A DNA stretch of 64,000 bases from Pseudoscleropodium purum (taxonomy: Eukaryota > Streptophyta > Bryopsida > Hypnales > Brachytheciaceae): NCBI GenBank assembly GCA_963969395.1, contig OZ017797.1, forward strand, positions 12,462,001 through 12,526,000, in the 5' to 3' direction. Positions 1 to 15,000 of this stretch are shown piece after piece. Position 1 is the first letter of the stretch. The number at the start of each line of letters is the position of its first letter. Under the pieces are notes generated by a model. That model did no database searches, was not told the origin of the DNA, and saw only the letters and a program-made list of their open reading frames with translations. Both the position numbers and the translations under genes were made by a program.

Positions 1-28
1 ATACTTCTCTTTATATTTCTGATCACAG

Positions 29-3000
29 AGCTGATGAAGACCAAGCGAATGAAAAGTTCCGGCTTTGCCTCGTCGCCCCAAAGTCGATCTCAGATTGCGT
101 GGCATTCGTGAAATATGAGGTAACTCAATATTCTCTCCATTTGTCATCATCATTGCAAGATATTGCTTTCCTGGATCTAGTTGTATTTCTTGTGCATGCA
201 CCGCTTTGCACTGGTCAAAGCAATTACCTTGAGATAAGAAGGAATTCGACGTCTTCATTGGTGCAAAAATCGAAAGTTTTTTTGTTATATTTTATTTTGT
301 TCCATGTTGACATTGCACTAGTCCATTACAAAAAATGAGCATGAAATTATGTCACAAATGCATTGGATTCTTTTAAGCTTGTTTTCTCACCCCTACTTAT
401 ACATGATATAGGTTCAAATTTTAACTTTTTAATCTCAAGTTTGTTGCATCGATTTGTACACCTTAAATTTTCCCTTATACACGTGGTTGACTAGCTCGTA
501 TGATCCTAGAAACCTTTAACCACTTAACATAGCACATGTGCTAATCTCCTGTGTTTGTAAATCGTGTTAGTCTGTATTGCCTTAATATATTTGACAATCT
601 TGGTTCAGGGATTGTTGGGAGAACCGATAGCAGTTGAGTTGCATCTTGAAGAAACTCTCGACTTCTTCGGCTTTCCATACAATTTCTGGTTCTCCGAAGC
701 TCTACCTCGGAGGGAGGAACGTAACACCGGGCTTGCATACCACTTCACTATCAGTGACATTCCTGCGTCCGCTGGGTTCGTCACCAACACAATCAGTTCC
801 ATATTGAATAATTTTAGTGGGGCGAAACTGGACTCCGAAAGGGTAGTAATTTCGACTGTCAAGGAGCTAAGAAAATGTCTGTCGTTTCGGTTCGATGTAA
901 TTAACGAAAGAGGCGAGGTGCTGAAGAGCGATTCGCTGGGTGTAATCCAATGGTTGGCTATGATGACCCAAATGATCTTCGTGGTCAACCCCTCCAACAT
1001 TGTCGAGTGTGTCAGAGAGTTTCTGAGGGTTCGCTATGGGCATAAATTCAAAGAGTTCATGCTTCGAGGTTACTCCTACAGTCACGGTAAGCCTTTACTG
1101 GGAACAGTAGCTAACTGGGCTGCCAAAGTTGCAGATGAATATGGTGGTTCCAAGATGCCAGACGCTGCTCACAAAAAGACTGTTGGGCTGAAAATGTTCA
1201 TCCTCTGCCTGGGGCTATTCGAGCTTCTGAAGGAGCTGGCCCGCTATGAGGAAGGTCAAGTCGCCATGGACAAGCTCTATGAGGTATACGAAGTCATCCT
1301 CTGTGCTCTCCACAAATTTTCAATCTCTGGATGTGATTACACCCCTCCACCCATTTCCCACAGAATCTTTCAAGAAGGAGTTTCGGAGCTCGTTGGACGC
1401 ATCTCGCGGTTCTCCTTCGATTGGATCTCCCAACTGCAAATCCTTGGGAGGTATGATACCACTTTTAGTTTCCTGGAAAAAGTGGCAGAGTTTCAGCTTG
1501 ACATGAGAGATGTCCCCAGGCGAAAGAACGCGGAGCAAGCCTATCGAAGTGCTGTCAACAACATGCTGAATACCAACGAGTCATTCGTCAAGGCAAAGGC
1601 GTTGAGAAAACGTACCTTTCGGAAAGTTTTGTTTGCTGCCCCAACTTTTCCTACTTTTTTATTACAGTCTCGTGAGTTGCAGGCCTGGATGAGAGGTGCA
1701 GCAGATTGGGATCCAACTGAAAACATAGATGATGAGATTCGTGCTGAGCTTCAGGGTACTCTACATCAGTGGTTCACCAAAGTCATGCCTGATCATTTGA
1801 GGCATCAATCCTCTAGGCGGAAGGCAGAATTCTGGCAGCAGCATCTGGAGCTCATTGTTGCACATGTCGAATGTGAAGCAGTTTTTGAGAATTCGGTCGT
1901 TCTTCCGGTCTTTCTTTCTTCATCTTTTCGGGAACATATCGTCGAAATGCTCCTTCAGATCATGTCGAAACCGGCTTCGGAGTTCGGAAGGAAATCCGAA
2001 CCGGATCTGGTGTCCTTGGTTGACATTACAGAGAAAATTGTGTTTAAATACCCTTTCACGTTTCTGTTGCCTTTGTTGCCTGCTGAGTGTCAACTGCTCC
2101 TCAGGTTCGCATCATCTGATGTCGAAGAGTTATTCAACTTCAGTAAGGTTATAATTCAAAAAGTGGGGAACTGCTATTCAGACGAGACCCGGAAAGCAGA
2201 GCACGTGGAGCACCTCAGTAAGGATGTTTTACGCCCGTGGTTGTCGTCGTCTGTCAGTCGAGGAAAGCAGCCGCAATCTCCGTTATCCTATTTCAGATGT
2301 GTGCAAGATATTTTCAATCTAGGCGTGGATCCATCCAGTTTCTTTGGGAAGTGCCTGACGAAGGCAGCAGTTGCGTCCAGTCAACAACGATCCGGAGGCC
2401 TTCAGCACTTCCTTGCCGAGTCGGAGAAGATCAGTCAGCTTCACGAATCCCTTCAATTGGAGTACAAAAGTGCAGTTGTCACGATGATACACTGGCAGCT
2501 CCAGAGTGCAAACAACGTCGCAGAGCTCGACAGGATCAGCGAGCAGATTCTCAGGGCGCTGTGCGGTCAGCACGGCCATGGAACCTTGAGTGCTAAAGAG
2601 AAGTACTTTTTCCTCATCTTTTGGGTTCGCTGATCTGCTTTTCTGATAGACCAGGGTCAGTTTGCATTGAAGTCCCTAGCTGTCGTTTGCAAATTGTTTC
2701 GTTATGATTGTTCTGTCACGGTCATTAAAAGAGGGCAAAAACTGGGTTGATGTACATGGTGTGAGTTGAAATCCAAGTTTAGAGTTTTGGAGTTCTCCTT
2801 TATATGGGGATGATGTGGCTTCCTGCAAGAGCAACAGGGTTTTCACCTTTTTTCGCTCTCTGTGTTCAAACCAGATGTTCGTCCATACTTTCAGAATGAT
2901 GACCATAGTCAGTTAGCTTTGGAGGACCATATATATGGACCGCATTCTTTGATACAAGCTCTCAAACTCTCATCGAACACGTTGCTATATTGCTCACAGG

Positions 3001-6000
3001 ATTCAGGTGGAGCTTTGTGTAGCACTCTTAGACAAGATGGCTGAAAACACAGTCTTTGAGGAAAGCCTTACCGAGCGAACTTTCCAGACCATATCAACCT
3101 CCAATTTTGCAAGCTGCTTACTACAAGTACAGGCTGCCCCGCCGCCCATCAAAGAGCATTGGATCTATATGAAAGTCGAGGAGGCGTGTCATGCATTTGG
3201 CACTTTAGTGGTGCAGGGTAAAGTCATCATGGGCACCATTGATAGTGTCTCGCGCACCGATAAGTGGGGAACCATCTTGAAGTCGTTGGGATATAAGGCA
3301 GCGTCTGTTGCACTGGAAGGCGCATGCAAAGAGCTCGTTTTGTACAAAAGGAGATTGCAAGCATGTGACATACTGGCCACTTTGTGTGGCTATTTGGGTG
3401 GAAAGGGGTATCCTGTTCAAGGAATACATAAATGGTCAGCAATTGTAACAAGCAGGAAAGAGAAATGGATGTCAACACGCCTGTTTTTGATTACCGCCTC
3501 ACACTGGCCTGAAGAAGCTCACCCTTCACTTTTTGATCACTTAGACTCTCTCATCCTCTTACATGAATCTGAGATTTTCAGATGCATTCTGTTGAATTTG
3601 TGTCGGAATCTGTTTGAACGCCTGAGAGTGGATGGCAAACTGCTCCCACTACTCGTGGACATTGACGCAGGCTCCTCGTCCAGTGCCACACCGGACGCGT
3701 CCTTTGCAATGGTGGCTGGAGATTTGGTACCCCGTGCTGTTAACAGATACAGAGCAGAGATGGAGCCTTACTGCGGAAAGAAGAACCTGGAAAAGATGAA
3801 TATGGACAAGCTGCACTCTTTGTGGGTGACTGTGGACGCGCGGCAAATCGAGAGAGAGTTTGACTTGGCAAGACGAGAGTTGAAGATGAAAGACACAAAA
3901 AGCTCGACTTGGTTCCCCTGGGGAAAAGCAGTCGACATGATCGAGTTGATTCAAGCATGGAAGGCTATTAAAGCGAAAGGAGAACTCGTAGCTGCTTTGC
4001 CTAAAGTGGCCCAGTTATTCCAGTTTGATGAGTCCTGCGAGGGGTATCTCGGAAAGATGGTGAATCTCATGCAGGAATGTGACGAGAATTGCTCGTTGAA
4101 GGAGTTTACTGATCTGCATAAAAAGGAAGGAAAGAATCTCCTGGCGAAGGTCTCGCTAAATGAAGAGTTTGCCTTCATCCAGCTTGCGAAGTCTGAGACG
4201 CTGATCAATTTCCTGAGGGACAAGCTGGAAGAGGATTTTAGGAATTTGATCGATGCTGTTGAGGAAGGTTCGGACAATGATTTTGTGCAGGAGTCCATTC
4301 TATCAGATTTGATCGACCTCCATCGTAAGTAACCACAAGAAACACACACAATGAGTTTCGTTTTGGAGGGTTTGCTTAGGTTTTCTGCAGCTGTGGCTTT
4401 CGAAGGTAAGTTCAGGTTCATTAGAGTTGCTTTTGATTGTGACCTGTAGTAGAGGGGGGAATCTTCTTCATTATTTATCGATCTCATAAGGTTAATTGTG
4501 CAGTGCACGTGCTTTGCAAAATTCTTATTGAACATAGGTGCTGACGTATGTTTGTTTGTTTGTTTGTTTGTGTTCTAGGATTGTTTCGCCCTGTATTGAA
4601 GTCCAGATGTCCTAATTTTGAGCAGTTGCGGAAAGTCATGCTCACGGAGCTCAAAACGTCTGCTGCAAGCGAATCGGCTTCTGCAAGCACATTAGCTGCA
4701 AAGCTATTCATGTGTAATGAAAATGTGGCTCAAATCACAAGGTTCCTTTCCAGTGTGGCCAACCGGGGGCTGAAAATGAAAGACCACATGAAGAGAATTT
4801 TAAGAGGCGGCAAGTATCATTTCACGCTCATTGATACTATATGTGATCTGAAGCTCACCTGTGGAGATGAAGGAGTTCACTATGTCCAACACATCTTCGC
4901 AAGCGAAGTCAGTTCAAGAGACGAAATTTGTGTCTATAACCTTGCCGAGTTACAAGACTTGCGAAGTCGAGCTCGGTTGGTTTTGAGTACCCACAAAGCA
5001 CAATCCAAGCGCTTCTTGACAGATAAAGAAGGTACCAAACTAACAACAAAACTGTCTTCAAATATGACTTTCTCTGTTTGCCTATGGCCAGTCGGTGGAC
5101 GAGTGATAGAAGCTAGTACTCAACAACGTTCCTTTGACATTGCAGGGCTGTTCCCGAATAGACGCTAGTTTTCGTCAGAAATCAACTATTGAAGTGAATA
5201 TTTAATGAGATGTGAATGTTTTTCAAAGATCTTTTGGAGTTTTCTTGCTTGTCCAAATAGCTATATTTCTCTACCGATTAATCCATTTCGATGTATCCGG
5301 TCAAGTCTACTTAACACTCTTTACCAGGATTGAAAGGTCCCATGCTTTTGACAATAAAGTGGAGGATATGCCTTCACTTATGTCTAGATTAGCAACTTTA
5401 TCTTGGTGGACGCTTGTAGACGAAGGTTAACTTCATTCTTCAGCAGATGTATATGGAAGAGATCATGGAAAAGAGGTTGACGAATGTTACTTTTTCTCTC
5501 TTTTTGCCCCATGTGCATCAAATTTCAAAAGAGATCCTAGTCGAAGTGGTAACGAAAAGAATTATCCTTATACTCATGGTGCTCGCCTCATTTAAGTCAA
5601 AAAGTAGGGATGAATCTATGGAATGGGAGTTGTCTTGCCTTTTCTGGTGGTTCGATCATGAATCTGATTTATGGATAATTCTTATGTTATGTACATTCTG
5701 TTGTTTCTGCTGCAAGAGATTGCACTAGATTCTAAGTCACTGGCACTTTGAATTGCAGACTCCTCTGATGCTGAGACGGAGAAGGACACTTGCCTCTTTA
5801 TCGAACAAGTGGACATTGTGGAGCGGCTTGTCACTTCAATTACAGAGCTTTGTGCATCAGGCCATTTCCAGTTCGCAAAATTCGATCGCTCGCTGTCGGG
5901 ACTGCTCGAGTTGCAGGCGTTGTCTGGGAGCGTCGACCAAGAGCTGCGAGAGTGGTATGCAGCTGTAAAGGAGGCCCGCAGCACCAACTACTGTCTCAAC

Positions 6001-9000
6001 TATTTCCGTTCCATGGAGTTACGTCTCCTTCTTGAGGTTCTCACTGACCAATCCAAAACTGCGTGGACAAAAGAGGACAATGTCATCATGTGTGCGGAGC
6101 TTCTGCAGTGGGCCGGCATTCAGGATCCCCAAATGGGCTTGCAGCAGGCCAAACAGAAAGCACGGCAACTAAACTCTGGAAACAATAACGGACCCCCTTC
6201 CTTGAGTGAGAACCTGAATCTGATTGCCATGTCCCTTGAGAATCTCTTCCAAAAACCATTCATCTTTGGCTCCACGCCATCGTCATCATCTAGCCTAATG
6301 AAGTCATGGTCCAATAAGGGAATGACTAGTTCTGGGAAACATAACGAAGCTCTAGTACTGGCGCTTGTAGAAGAGTCCCATATGGAACATGAAGCAGTTG
6401 TAAGCTTGTTCCACAAAAGGGGCCTCAGCTTGAGGGACGTTCCAAGGAATGTCTTGTTGTGCAGTTCCTTCACGACCTGGGAGGAGATTCATCTCCTCTT
6501 GCTTCGCTGCTTCCAGAGAACTGAGCAAGACGTGGGTCTTTTCTGTATTGCGTACATTGAAAAATTGAGCCATGAGTGCCAGGCTCAGTTTCTAGTGGTG
6601 CTCCAAGAAATGGTACATGAATGGGAAGAACGCCGTCATCGAGAACCTCAGCGAATTGGCGAAGAGTGTGAAAGGCTCGCTGTTGTGTGCTGTTCCAAGA
6701 GTCAGGCCCTGCTGGCAGTTTCTCACCATTTGAATGTGCGGGTTTTGCACGTGAGCAACTTGAACCCTGTTGAGGTACGCCAGCAGCTTCCTGCTGAGTG
6801 CTCAAACATGCGGGTGATCACCTCCGAGCTTCCTGGTCTGGGAAAGACGAGAAGCATTTATAGTAAAGCACCGGTATGTGCTTCTTCGTAGTCCCCTTCA
6901 TGATCTCGTTTAGTGTGTCTCTTTCGTAATGTATGTACATGAAACTCTTTGACTTGTGTTATAGACTGAAGGACATTCTCATTTTATTGAGTATTATCGT
7001 GTGTTATAATGCTTGGAGATTGGAGTCTAAATCTGACAGGTTCAACATTTTTTGGAGAATGATTTCTGGAGAGGGTTCAACATTTGTAGGAAATTGGAAC
7101 TCAGTTCCAATTTCCGGCGCTGGACAGTACTGACTGTCCGCAATGCCGATGTGCAGGGCTTGGTTCGACCCCTTTGTGTGAGTGGGAATACATCCCGGAA
7201 CTCTCTCGTGTCTCAGCTAAAGGAATTGGATCTCAGATCAGAGTGCATTTTGCACCTGGACATCTCGAGCGTGGTGAACCCCGAGACTTTCAACGTGCTA
7301 TTGTTCGAGCTCCTTGTGCTTGGATGTCTCAAATCGGATGTTGCAGGAGTGTTTCACTTGAACACAAGTAACATACAAATCGAGCTGGGAAACACGCTCG
7401 GCAATGAGCTTGCTGACAGCCTCCCTGTTTGTAATTGGTTCCAAAGAGAGCATCTAACATGGAATCTGGAGTCTCTCGAAGTAAGCAATGACCCAAACAG
7501 CGACTTGCAAGTGGTCTGTATTTATTTGCAAGCGTTGGAATTGAGGCAGCTGGACAGTCGAGATTTTATTTTCACTGGAATTTCCCGAAACGTGCAAGCT
7601 CTTCCTGTAGTCCATTGCCGAGCTCTGCTCAGACGAAACTTCATCGATCATGTGAGGGAAGCGAATGTTATGTCCTTCACTGTCCTGGAGATGTTCGTGA
7701 AGTTTTTGGCTTGCCAGCTGCGGAGCCTAACAGACAGCATCTTCTTCAAGGTTGAGATGTTGCAGTTCATGAGGGCAACGGCCAGCATTCGGTCTTATCT
7801 TGTGATGTCTCTTCTAGAAGTTTCCAGAGACCTCTCGCTGCGATCTGTGAAACCTTGGCTTCACGAGCAGCAACAATCTAGGGGGAAGAATATCACGGAT
7901 TTAACCATGGAAACCAGATTCAAGGGTATGCTGCGTTGGTCGGATAGCAACCACTTAATGATATTCTTCCAAAGTGAGGGACCTATCCTGTTTTTGTACA
8001 GAAATGTGAACCTCCTACCAGACTCCATAATACAACTCGTCTACAGCCAACGGTTGAGAACGGAGGGGAAGCAGATGTCAGATTATGCAAACATGTCTTC
8101 TCGGGAGCTTTGGTCACATCTGTGGCCGATCCTGCAGAGGAATGCACCGTCGTTTGAACCCAATTATGTCCTCACAGCTGACAATTTCTTGAAAATGGCA
8201 TTGATAGCTCTTCGGGTGGCAGCCCAAGTTCCCGTTCTCATAATGGGAGAAACTGGTTGTGGAAAGACAAGCCTTCTCAGGGTTCTGGCTAAGTACTGCG
8301 GTGTTAAATTCTTCAGCATAACGCTGCATGCAGGAACCACAGCTGAGGACATTCGCTCCTTCCTCAACAAAGCAAATAATGCAGCCATGGTAGGAGCCAA
8401 AGCGGTAAGTTTCTGGTCCGTAGGCGTACTTAAATTCTTTTGCGCATTTTATAATCGTCTAGGAGGGGGTGCGAGGTCTTCGTGTCCTTCTCAATGCCCT
8501 GTGGGTATTGACGTGGGACCTTAAACAAACAGACTCTTTAGGCACCCCGGTTCCAAAATGAAATCCCTGGCTATTTCTCACTCTCGGCAGTAACAAATAG
8601 TTTCTTCCAAGTCTAAAATGAACAGTTAAATGAGTAGTTGCTTGAGGTAAGATGCCATTAATCCTTAAGGGCCTAGGATTCATGATTTGCAAATAACCAA
8701 TTCAATTGATAATATTGTGAAAATGTGATTTAGATATAATTCAAATTTTATATCTCTAGAGTCTATTATGTACAAACGTTGGATGTGTTGGTCAAGAAAT
8801 AAATAAATTAAACAGCAGAAAGTTTTCACTTGGCCTACTTATAAAAAACTAATTTGGAACTCTGTTTTCTAGTAATTGAATAGTACTCCGTATCAGGATT
8901 TGAATTATGTCTTTAATTATCCCAGATCTTTGGATAACACAGAGTATGTAAGATCTCAGAATGATTTCAGAATGACACTAATATCTGTATCTGAACTCGG

Positions 9001-12000
9001 GCGCATAAACTATTATATTTTTCTGTTTTTTAATGGTGTTTTATCAGGTGTGGGCGTTTCTTGACGAGATCAATGCATGTGACCACCTTGGATTTCTGAA
9101 CGGAGTCATATGTCATCATTTACTGGACGGGAAAGCTTTAGATCTCAATCTGGTGGTGCTGGCGGCTTGCAATCCCTATCGGACCCACGACAAAGAAAAC
9201 TCGCAAACAGGTTTTTCTCCTCGAGAGCTTATGAATCCAGGTGATGTGAAAAACTACAACCTTGCCTACCGGGTGCATCCACTGCCAGAGGCCATGTTGG
9301 ATTACGTTTGGGACTTTGGCCTACTTTCACGGCATGATGAGCAAGCCTACATTGAAGCCATGGTGAAAGACAAAGTGAAGACCCATGTGCAACTTTTCTC
9401 AGACCTTTTGGTCCAGTCACAAGCCTTCGTCAGAGAATGTCATGGGGAAGCCAGCGTGAGTTTAAGAGACGCCAGCCGTTGTATTTCATTGTATGAGTTT
9501 TTTCTGACAGATGTTCCCAAGAGATCCTTGCCCAAAGGAGACTTTCGAAAAGACCGAATCCGTGCAACTCTCCTGGCCTTTTCTCATTGCTATCATTCTC
9601 GTTTAGCAACTGAGCAACAACGAGAGAATTACAGAAGCATTTTTTCGGGCGTGCTCAAAGATCATGAACCATCACCTTACAGGTACAATGAATTTTCCTC
9701 AATATTGCATGTTCTCTTTTTTCTTGGATTTCTGCACGTACATTGTTGGACTGAGGAAATGGGATACAGCAAATGATAACAATCACCTTTGGTAATGGCA
9801 ATGACTAGGGATTTCACTGGGGATACTTTTGCGGAGCTTTTGAGAGCGGAACAACTAGACCTTCTCAACCGCATGGATGTACCAGTCGGCATAGCCAAGA
9901 ACAAGGCTATTCTGGAGAATGTGTTTGTGACATTAGTCTGCATGCTGAACCACATTCCAGTATTCGTAATTGGGAAGCCTGGTTCGGGAAAGACACTTGC
10001 GCTTCAATTGATCTACGGGTTTGTCCCTTTCCAGCTAGTATCGTTTATTGTATACTTGGTTCGTTTGGGATTCATTACTATAAAATGCGTTTGTTTCTTG
10101 CCTTAATTTTGGTTCCTATTTACCAGGGTATCTCACACTTGTAAGTTGTTAGCTGGTGCCAGAAATTTGCGAGGATCAGAATCTAGAGACAGCTATTTCC
10201 AAAAATTGCCCCAAATGTATAGATTTTCATACCAAGGTTCGGAGAGTTCCACATCTGAGGGAATTCTGAAGGTAGTTTCATTCACTTTTTCCATTGCTCA
10301 AGCTTGCTGGTGTCATAAACTTGTGTACTAGGAAGTGGTTGAAGTTCTCTTATACTCCCTCCCTCCCGAATTAAGTTTCTCATTTCATGAAAGTCCATGA
10401 GATTAAGAAATGCACTCTTATTTTCTTACAGTTAGAGGTTTGGGGTTAAAGAAATAGGTTTTAGACTTTTAGAATTTAGGGTTTAGGGGTGCAAATTTAG
10501 TTTGTTTTTGTCTTATCATTGCAGCATTGCATGATCGAAATAATGGAAAATCAACGATGGCAACAATTATAAGGAGCCGCATATGGGAATAGATCGCTTA
10601 GAGCGTGCTGAGATATTACCTACTCGCCTCCATTGTAACGCACACATTGTTCAATGTGCTCGTGAGGCTTTGCATAGCGGACACTTACTTTGGGACAAAA
10701 GAACCCCACATGGGACACTTAATTCAGGACGGACGGAGTATAATTATTGAATTTGTGTGAAATGATTCAGGGTACACGTACTACTAAATTTGACAAAAAT
10801 CTAAACCGGCGATAAATTCCACCCAAATGATTGTCTCATCAATAGTTGTGATCTGATGTGAGCGCAGGTGTTTGAGAAAGCCCAGCGGTGTAGAAGGGAC
10901 AACGAAGGCCGAGATGTCTTGGTGGTGGTGGTTCTCGACGAAGTTGGCCTTGCCGAAGTATCAAGGCACAATCCTTTGAAGGTATTAGGAAGAAGAAATT
11001 TGTATCTTTAGAGCAGTGGTCACATTCGTTAAAACAGCATATCTCAAAGGCCTGAAATTGTGATATTCGAGCCCTATAAACTAAAACTTGGACGGAAGTC
11101 TGGAAAAGTGCCAATTTCTCGAATTTTTTGACATTTTAACGACTATAATGATAGATGAATTACACTTTGTAGCTGTACGATAATCACAAACTATTGTCGC
11201 CATTTCCTGCAGGTTCTACATTCTCTACTGGAACCCGAGGAGCCTCAGCAAGTGGCGGTTGTCGGTATTAGCAACTGGTCTCTTGATGCTGCCAAAATGA
11301 ACCGAGCCATTCATCTTTCACAACCTGACCCTTCAGAGCAGGATTTGTATGACACCAGCATCGCCATCCTAGAAAGCTTTCACTCCTCAAATACTGACCA
11401 GGGGCTCCACCAGACTCTGAAGAAAGAGTTGAGAGGCCTTGCCAAATCCTACCACCAGTATCATTCCCGCCAAACGAAACCGAACTTCCATGGCCTTCGT
11501 GACTTCTATTCGCTCATAAAGTCGCTGCAGGTGAATAAGAGCATGGTCACTTGGCAATTGGAAGGACTCGTCACCGCAGTCTGGAGAAACTTTGGAGGCT
11601 CACCTGATGATGTGCAGACATTCTCCAATATTTTGAAGCACAATCTGGGGCATGAGGAGCTCCTGCTACAGCCACCCCCTGTTATGAACCTGGTTCGAGA
11701 GAATCTGGAAGACAAGCATGCGAGGCATCTGATGTTGCTCACCACCGTAAGTTTTTCACACTTATATCTATCACTTGAGTAAACTTTGAGATAGTAGTTG
11801 TGGAAAGTTTCTAAAACTCCCACAAGATAAGCTCTGTTCACAAATCATGACCTGATTTTGAATTTCACGATTCCTGAGAGTGTGTTCTCCTTCGCAGAAA
11901 TTAATACTCAATTTATTGCTGTTGTGGATCAGGGGGACTCTGCAATTGGGATTCTGGAGAAGTTTCAGAAAAATGTGATAATTATTCACGGAAGCAAATT

Positions 12001-15000
12001 TAAAGATGACTGTAGTGATGACTATTCGTATTTGTTGCTCAGCATTATTATTTTGCACATGGAAGCTGGCAGGTACGTCTCTTCTTGTATTGTTTCTTCC
12101 TTGAAAGATGAAGAAACGAAAATTTTGTCAGATTAAGAAGAAGACTCTTTGGAGAGTCGTGCACTTCACAACGATAGTGATGTGTGAATATTGCTTTAAG
12201 TTAGCAGGTCATTTTGAAGGCCCGTAACCTCGAACTGAACTTTCTGATGGCTTTGCAGATGCATACTTCTCAGGGGAGTAGAGCGGCTTTGGTCCTCGCT
12301 CTATGATATGCTCAATCAGCACTACACAACTGTGGCCGAGAGGCGGAACTGCCGTATCGCCATTGGAGCTTACAGTAATCCTATGTGCTACGTCCATGAC
12401 AGCTTTCGCTGCATTGTGGTAGTAGACTTCAGCCAAGTTTCAAGACTGGACCCACCGTTTCTGAACCGTTTCGAGAAGCAAGTGCTCACTTACGAGAACA
12501 TTCTGACGGGAAGTAGAAGGGAAGCTGTGGAAATTCTGAAATCATGGTGTGAACAAATGGCGGGTCTTTCGACCAACTCGGAGCGTTCCAATGATGTCTT
12601 CAAAGTAAATGACTTGTTTGCTGGGTTCCATGAAGACACCCTTCCTTCGCTTGTGTTGCATCATCAACCGGAGCACTCTGAGGATATCAGCAGCACGGAA
12701 TCGTCTGAATTCATATTGCTCCTTGACAGGTATTATGTCACCGAGTGAAGAAAATATCCTCATTATCTGGATTCAAATCGCTTCTTCACATGCTTTTGAA
12801 ATAATCCTCTTGAAAGCAAGAGTTGTTCGGGATATGATCACAGCGTTACAGGACTTGTCAATGTTACTGATCTATTTACTTCAGTTGCTTGCTGCAATTC
12901 TTCACAAATGAAAATTTCTACTACTAATTAACCCTTTTCTGGAAAGTTGAACTAGTCGTCAAAGCTAAGCAGGATTTTTTTCTCTTTTCTGTTTGATTCT
13001 GAAGTATTTCTCCTACATATGCAACTCTAGGTGTAAAGAAGACTTGTTGCGCACGGCACACGTAGATGCAATGGTGCGGGCTTCGTTGTCTGCAAGGTGC
13101 AGAGAAAAGGTTCCCGACTTGGAGAAATGGACGGGCCTTTTCTTCGGGGAATGGCAAGAGCAACAGGGTCTGAAAGAGTTCCTTGTATCAGCGGTAAGCG
13201 TTCTGATTATAGTTTTTTACCTAGTCACTAGGTTTCTTTTCCGAAAGTCTGAGTGGTTACATTGGCTTCACTTGGAGGTTGGAGTGTCAATTTAATTACC
13301 ATTCTCCACATACCAACGAATATCTTTTGAGAAAATTCTGAACTTCCTCAGTTAATGGAAACCCGTGTATCAACTTTGTCAATGGTTGCCGCAGATGCAG
13401 GATGAGAGCTTGCGGGAAAATGGAAGTGGCTTAAGAGTGGTGATAACCACTCGCACCATTATCCATATGCCAATCAGGAAGTTCTTATGCGAAATGGATG
13501 TAAGAATTCTTTGATCCTAAGAGTCGTGTATCTCCGGGGTCTTACAGTTTCGTTCTTATCTCTTAGATACTGGATTTCTGAAGGTTATTTGACCTGAATA
13601 TCTCTGTCACCTGTCTTTATCTCTGTCTCACATCTGTGCACAATGTTAGCATTTATCAGTTGAGCTGTTGCAGGATTGCATTTCTCTTATCTTTCATCAC
13701 CAGTCACGTAATTGCGCTTCCGTCTTCATGGTTGTAATCAGGCACAAATCGAGAAGCTTGGAGACTTCTCGTCGGAGAGGCAATTTCAAACGCAGATACA
13801 ACTGTTCTTAACCGGAGATTCCAACTTGCTCATCTTACAAGCGGATGCCATAATGGACAAAGAGCACATCCAACACGCAAAATTCCTGGTGGACAAGAAT
13901 TTTTCAGAGTATCATGCTCAGGTGTTCCCTCGACCTTCTCAGGCGAAGAACATCGTCTTGATCATTCATACGCACCGTGAGATGGAAAGTCTTACAGGGT
14001 TCACTTTTCTCAGCGGATGGCAGCAGGTTACACTCGATCAGCTTCAGAAAGAAGAAACCGACCTCAGGTATATATACTATCTCTCTACTCTGACCGATCC
14101 TACACGAAATTTGTAATTTGTGGTTTGGATCTAATGTTTCGATCAAATTTCTGGGATTTAATTTGAGACCATTGTGGACATGTTTCTTCACGGTGCAGAG
14201 TGTTTTTGGACCAAAGTGTTGCGGAATTGGTGAAATCAGAGACAATTCCTCTGAAAGATATAATGGTGAAGGTGCTGACCTGGAGCTTCTTATGTATAAA
14301 GTATCCAAAATCACTGAACCCCGCCGCCTACTGCCAGCAAATGGTGCAGAAAATTTGTGATGACAAAGAACTCTGGGGCTGTTTCAAGAGCCGGGCGCTT
14401 GTGTGGCTCATGGAAGATGCGGATCCATTATGGCAAGCATCAGTGGCTTCGGATCGAAGACTGCTATCCTTGTCCTCCAGCCTGCAAGATGCTTTCCTCC
14501 TCTACATTGAAGAGAAGCTGAGGCAGCCAATCGCGAGACTTGTGTACTTACTGGAGAAGTCGTCAGATCTTGGAAGCTATTTCAAAATGGATGCAGTGAA
14601 GAGGGAGATTTGGCGAGGAACCGTTTTGAATGCAGAGTTGGTGAACATTGGCAGCGTTCCAATCCCAAGGCACCCCGAAGGCTACCAACTCAAGGGCCCA
14701 CTCAACCTCTCCCTGCCTTTCGTTGTCATTTATTCACAACATGTTGATAATGGATTCAAAGATTTGTATTTGACCCAGTTGTCGAAGTCCAACTCCAGAA
14801 GCGAAAATATACCGTCCTCCTCTGTTAGTGTGGAACCCGCCAATATAAAAATTGGACATGATATTACTGATACAATGCGGACCCAACTTCCGGAGTTTGC
14901 CGCTTGCGTGGACAGTAACCCAGACGTCTACGTGGGAGACTTTTCCAAGATGCATGCACCTTACAAGAGTGACAGCCGGTGTGAGGTGGAGTCCCAAGCT

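Noticed and set aside
3951..4535. 194-codon minus-strand open frame
   Set aside because: It is antisense to well-supported exons of the RNF213-like gene and has no domain features.
10440..10495. Telomere-like GGTTTAGGG repeats
   Set aside because: Only one or two imperfect heptamers inside the Stowaway-type element; not an interstitial telomere tract.
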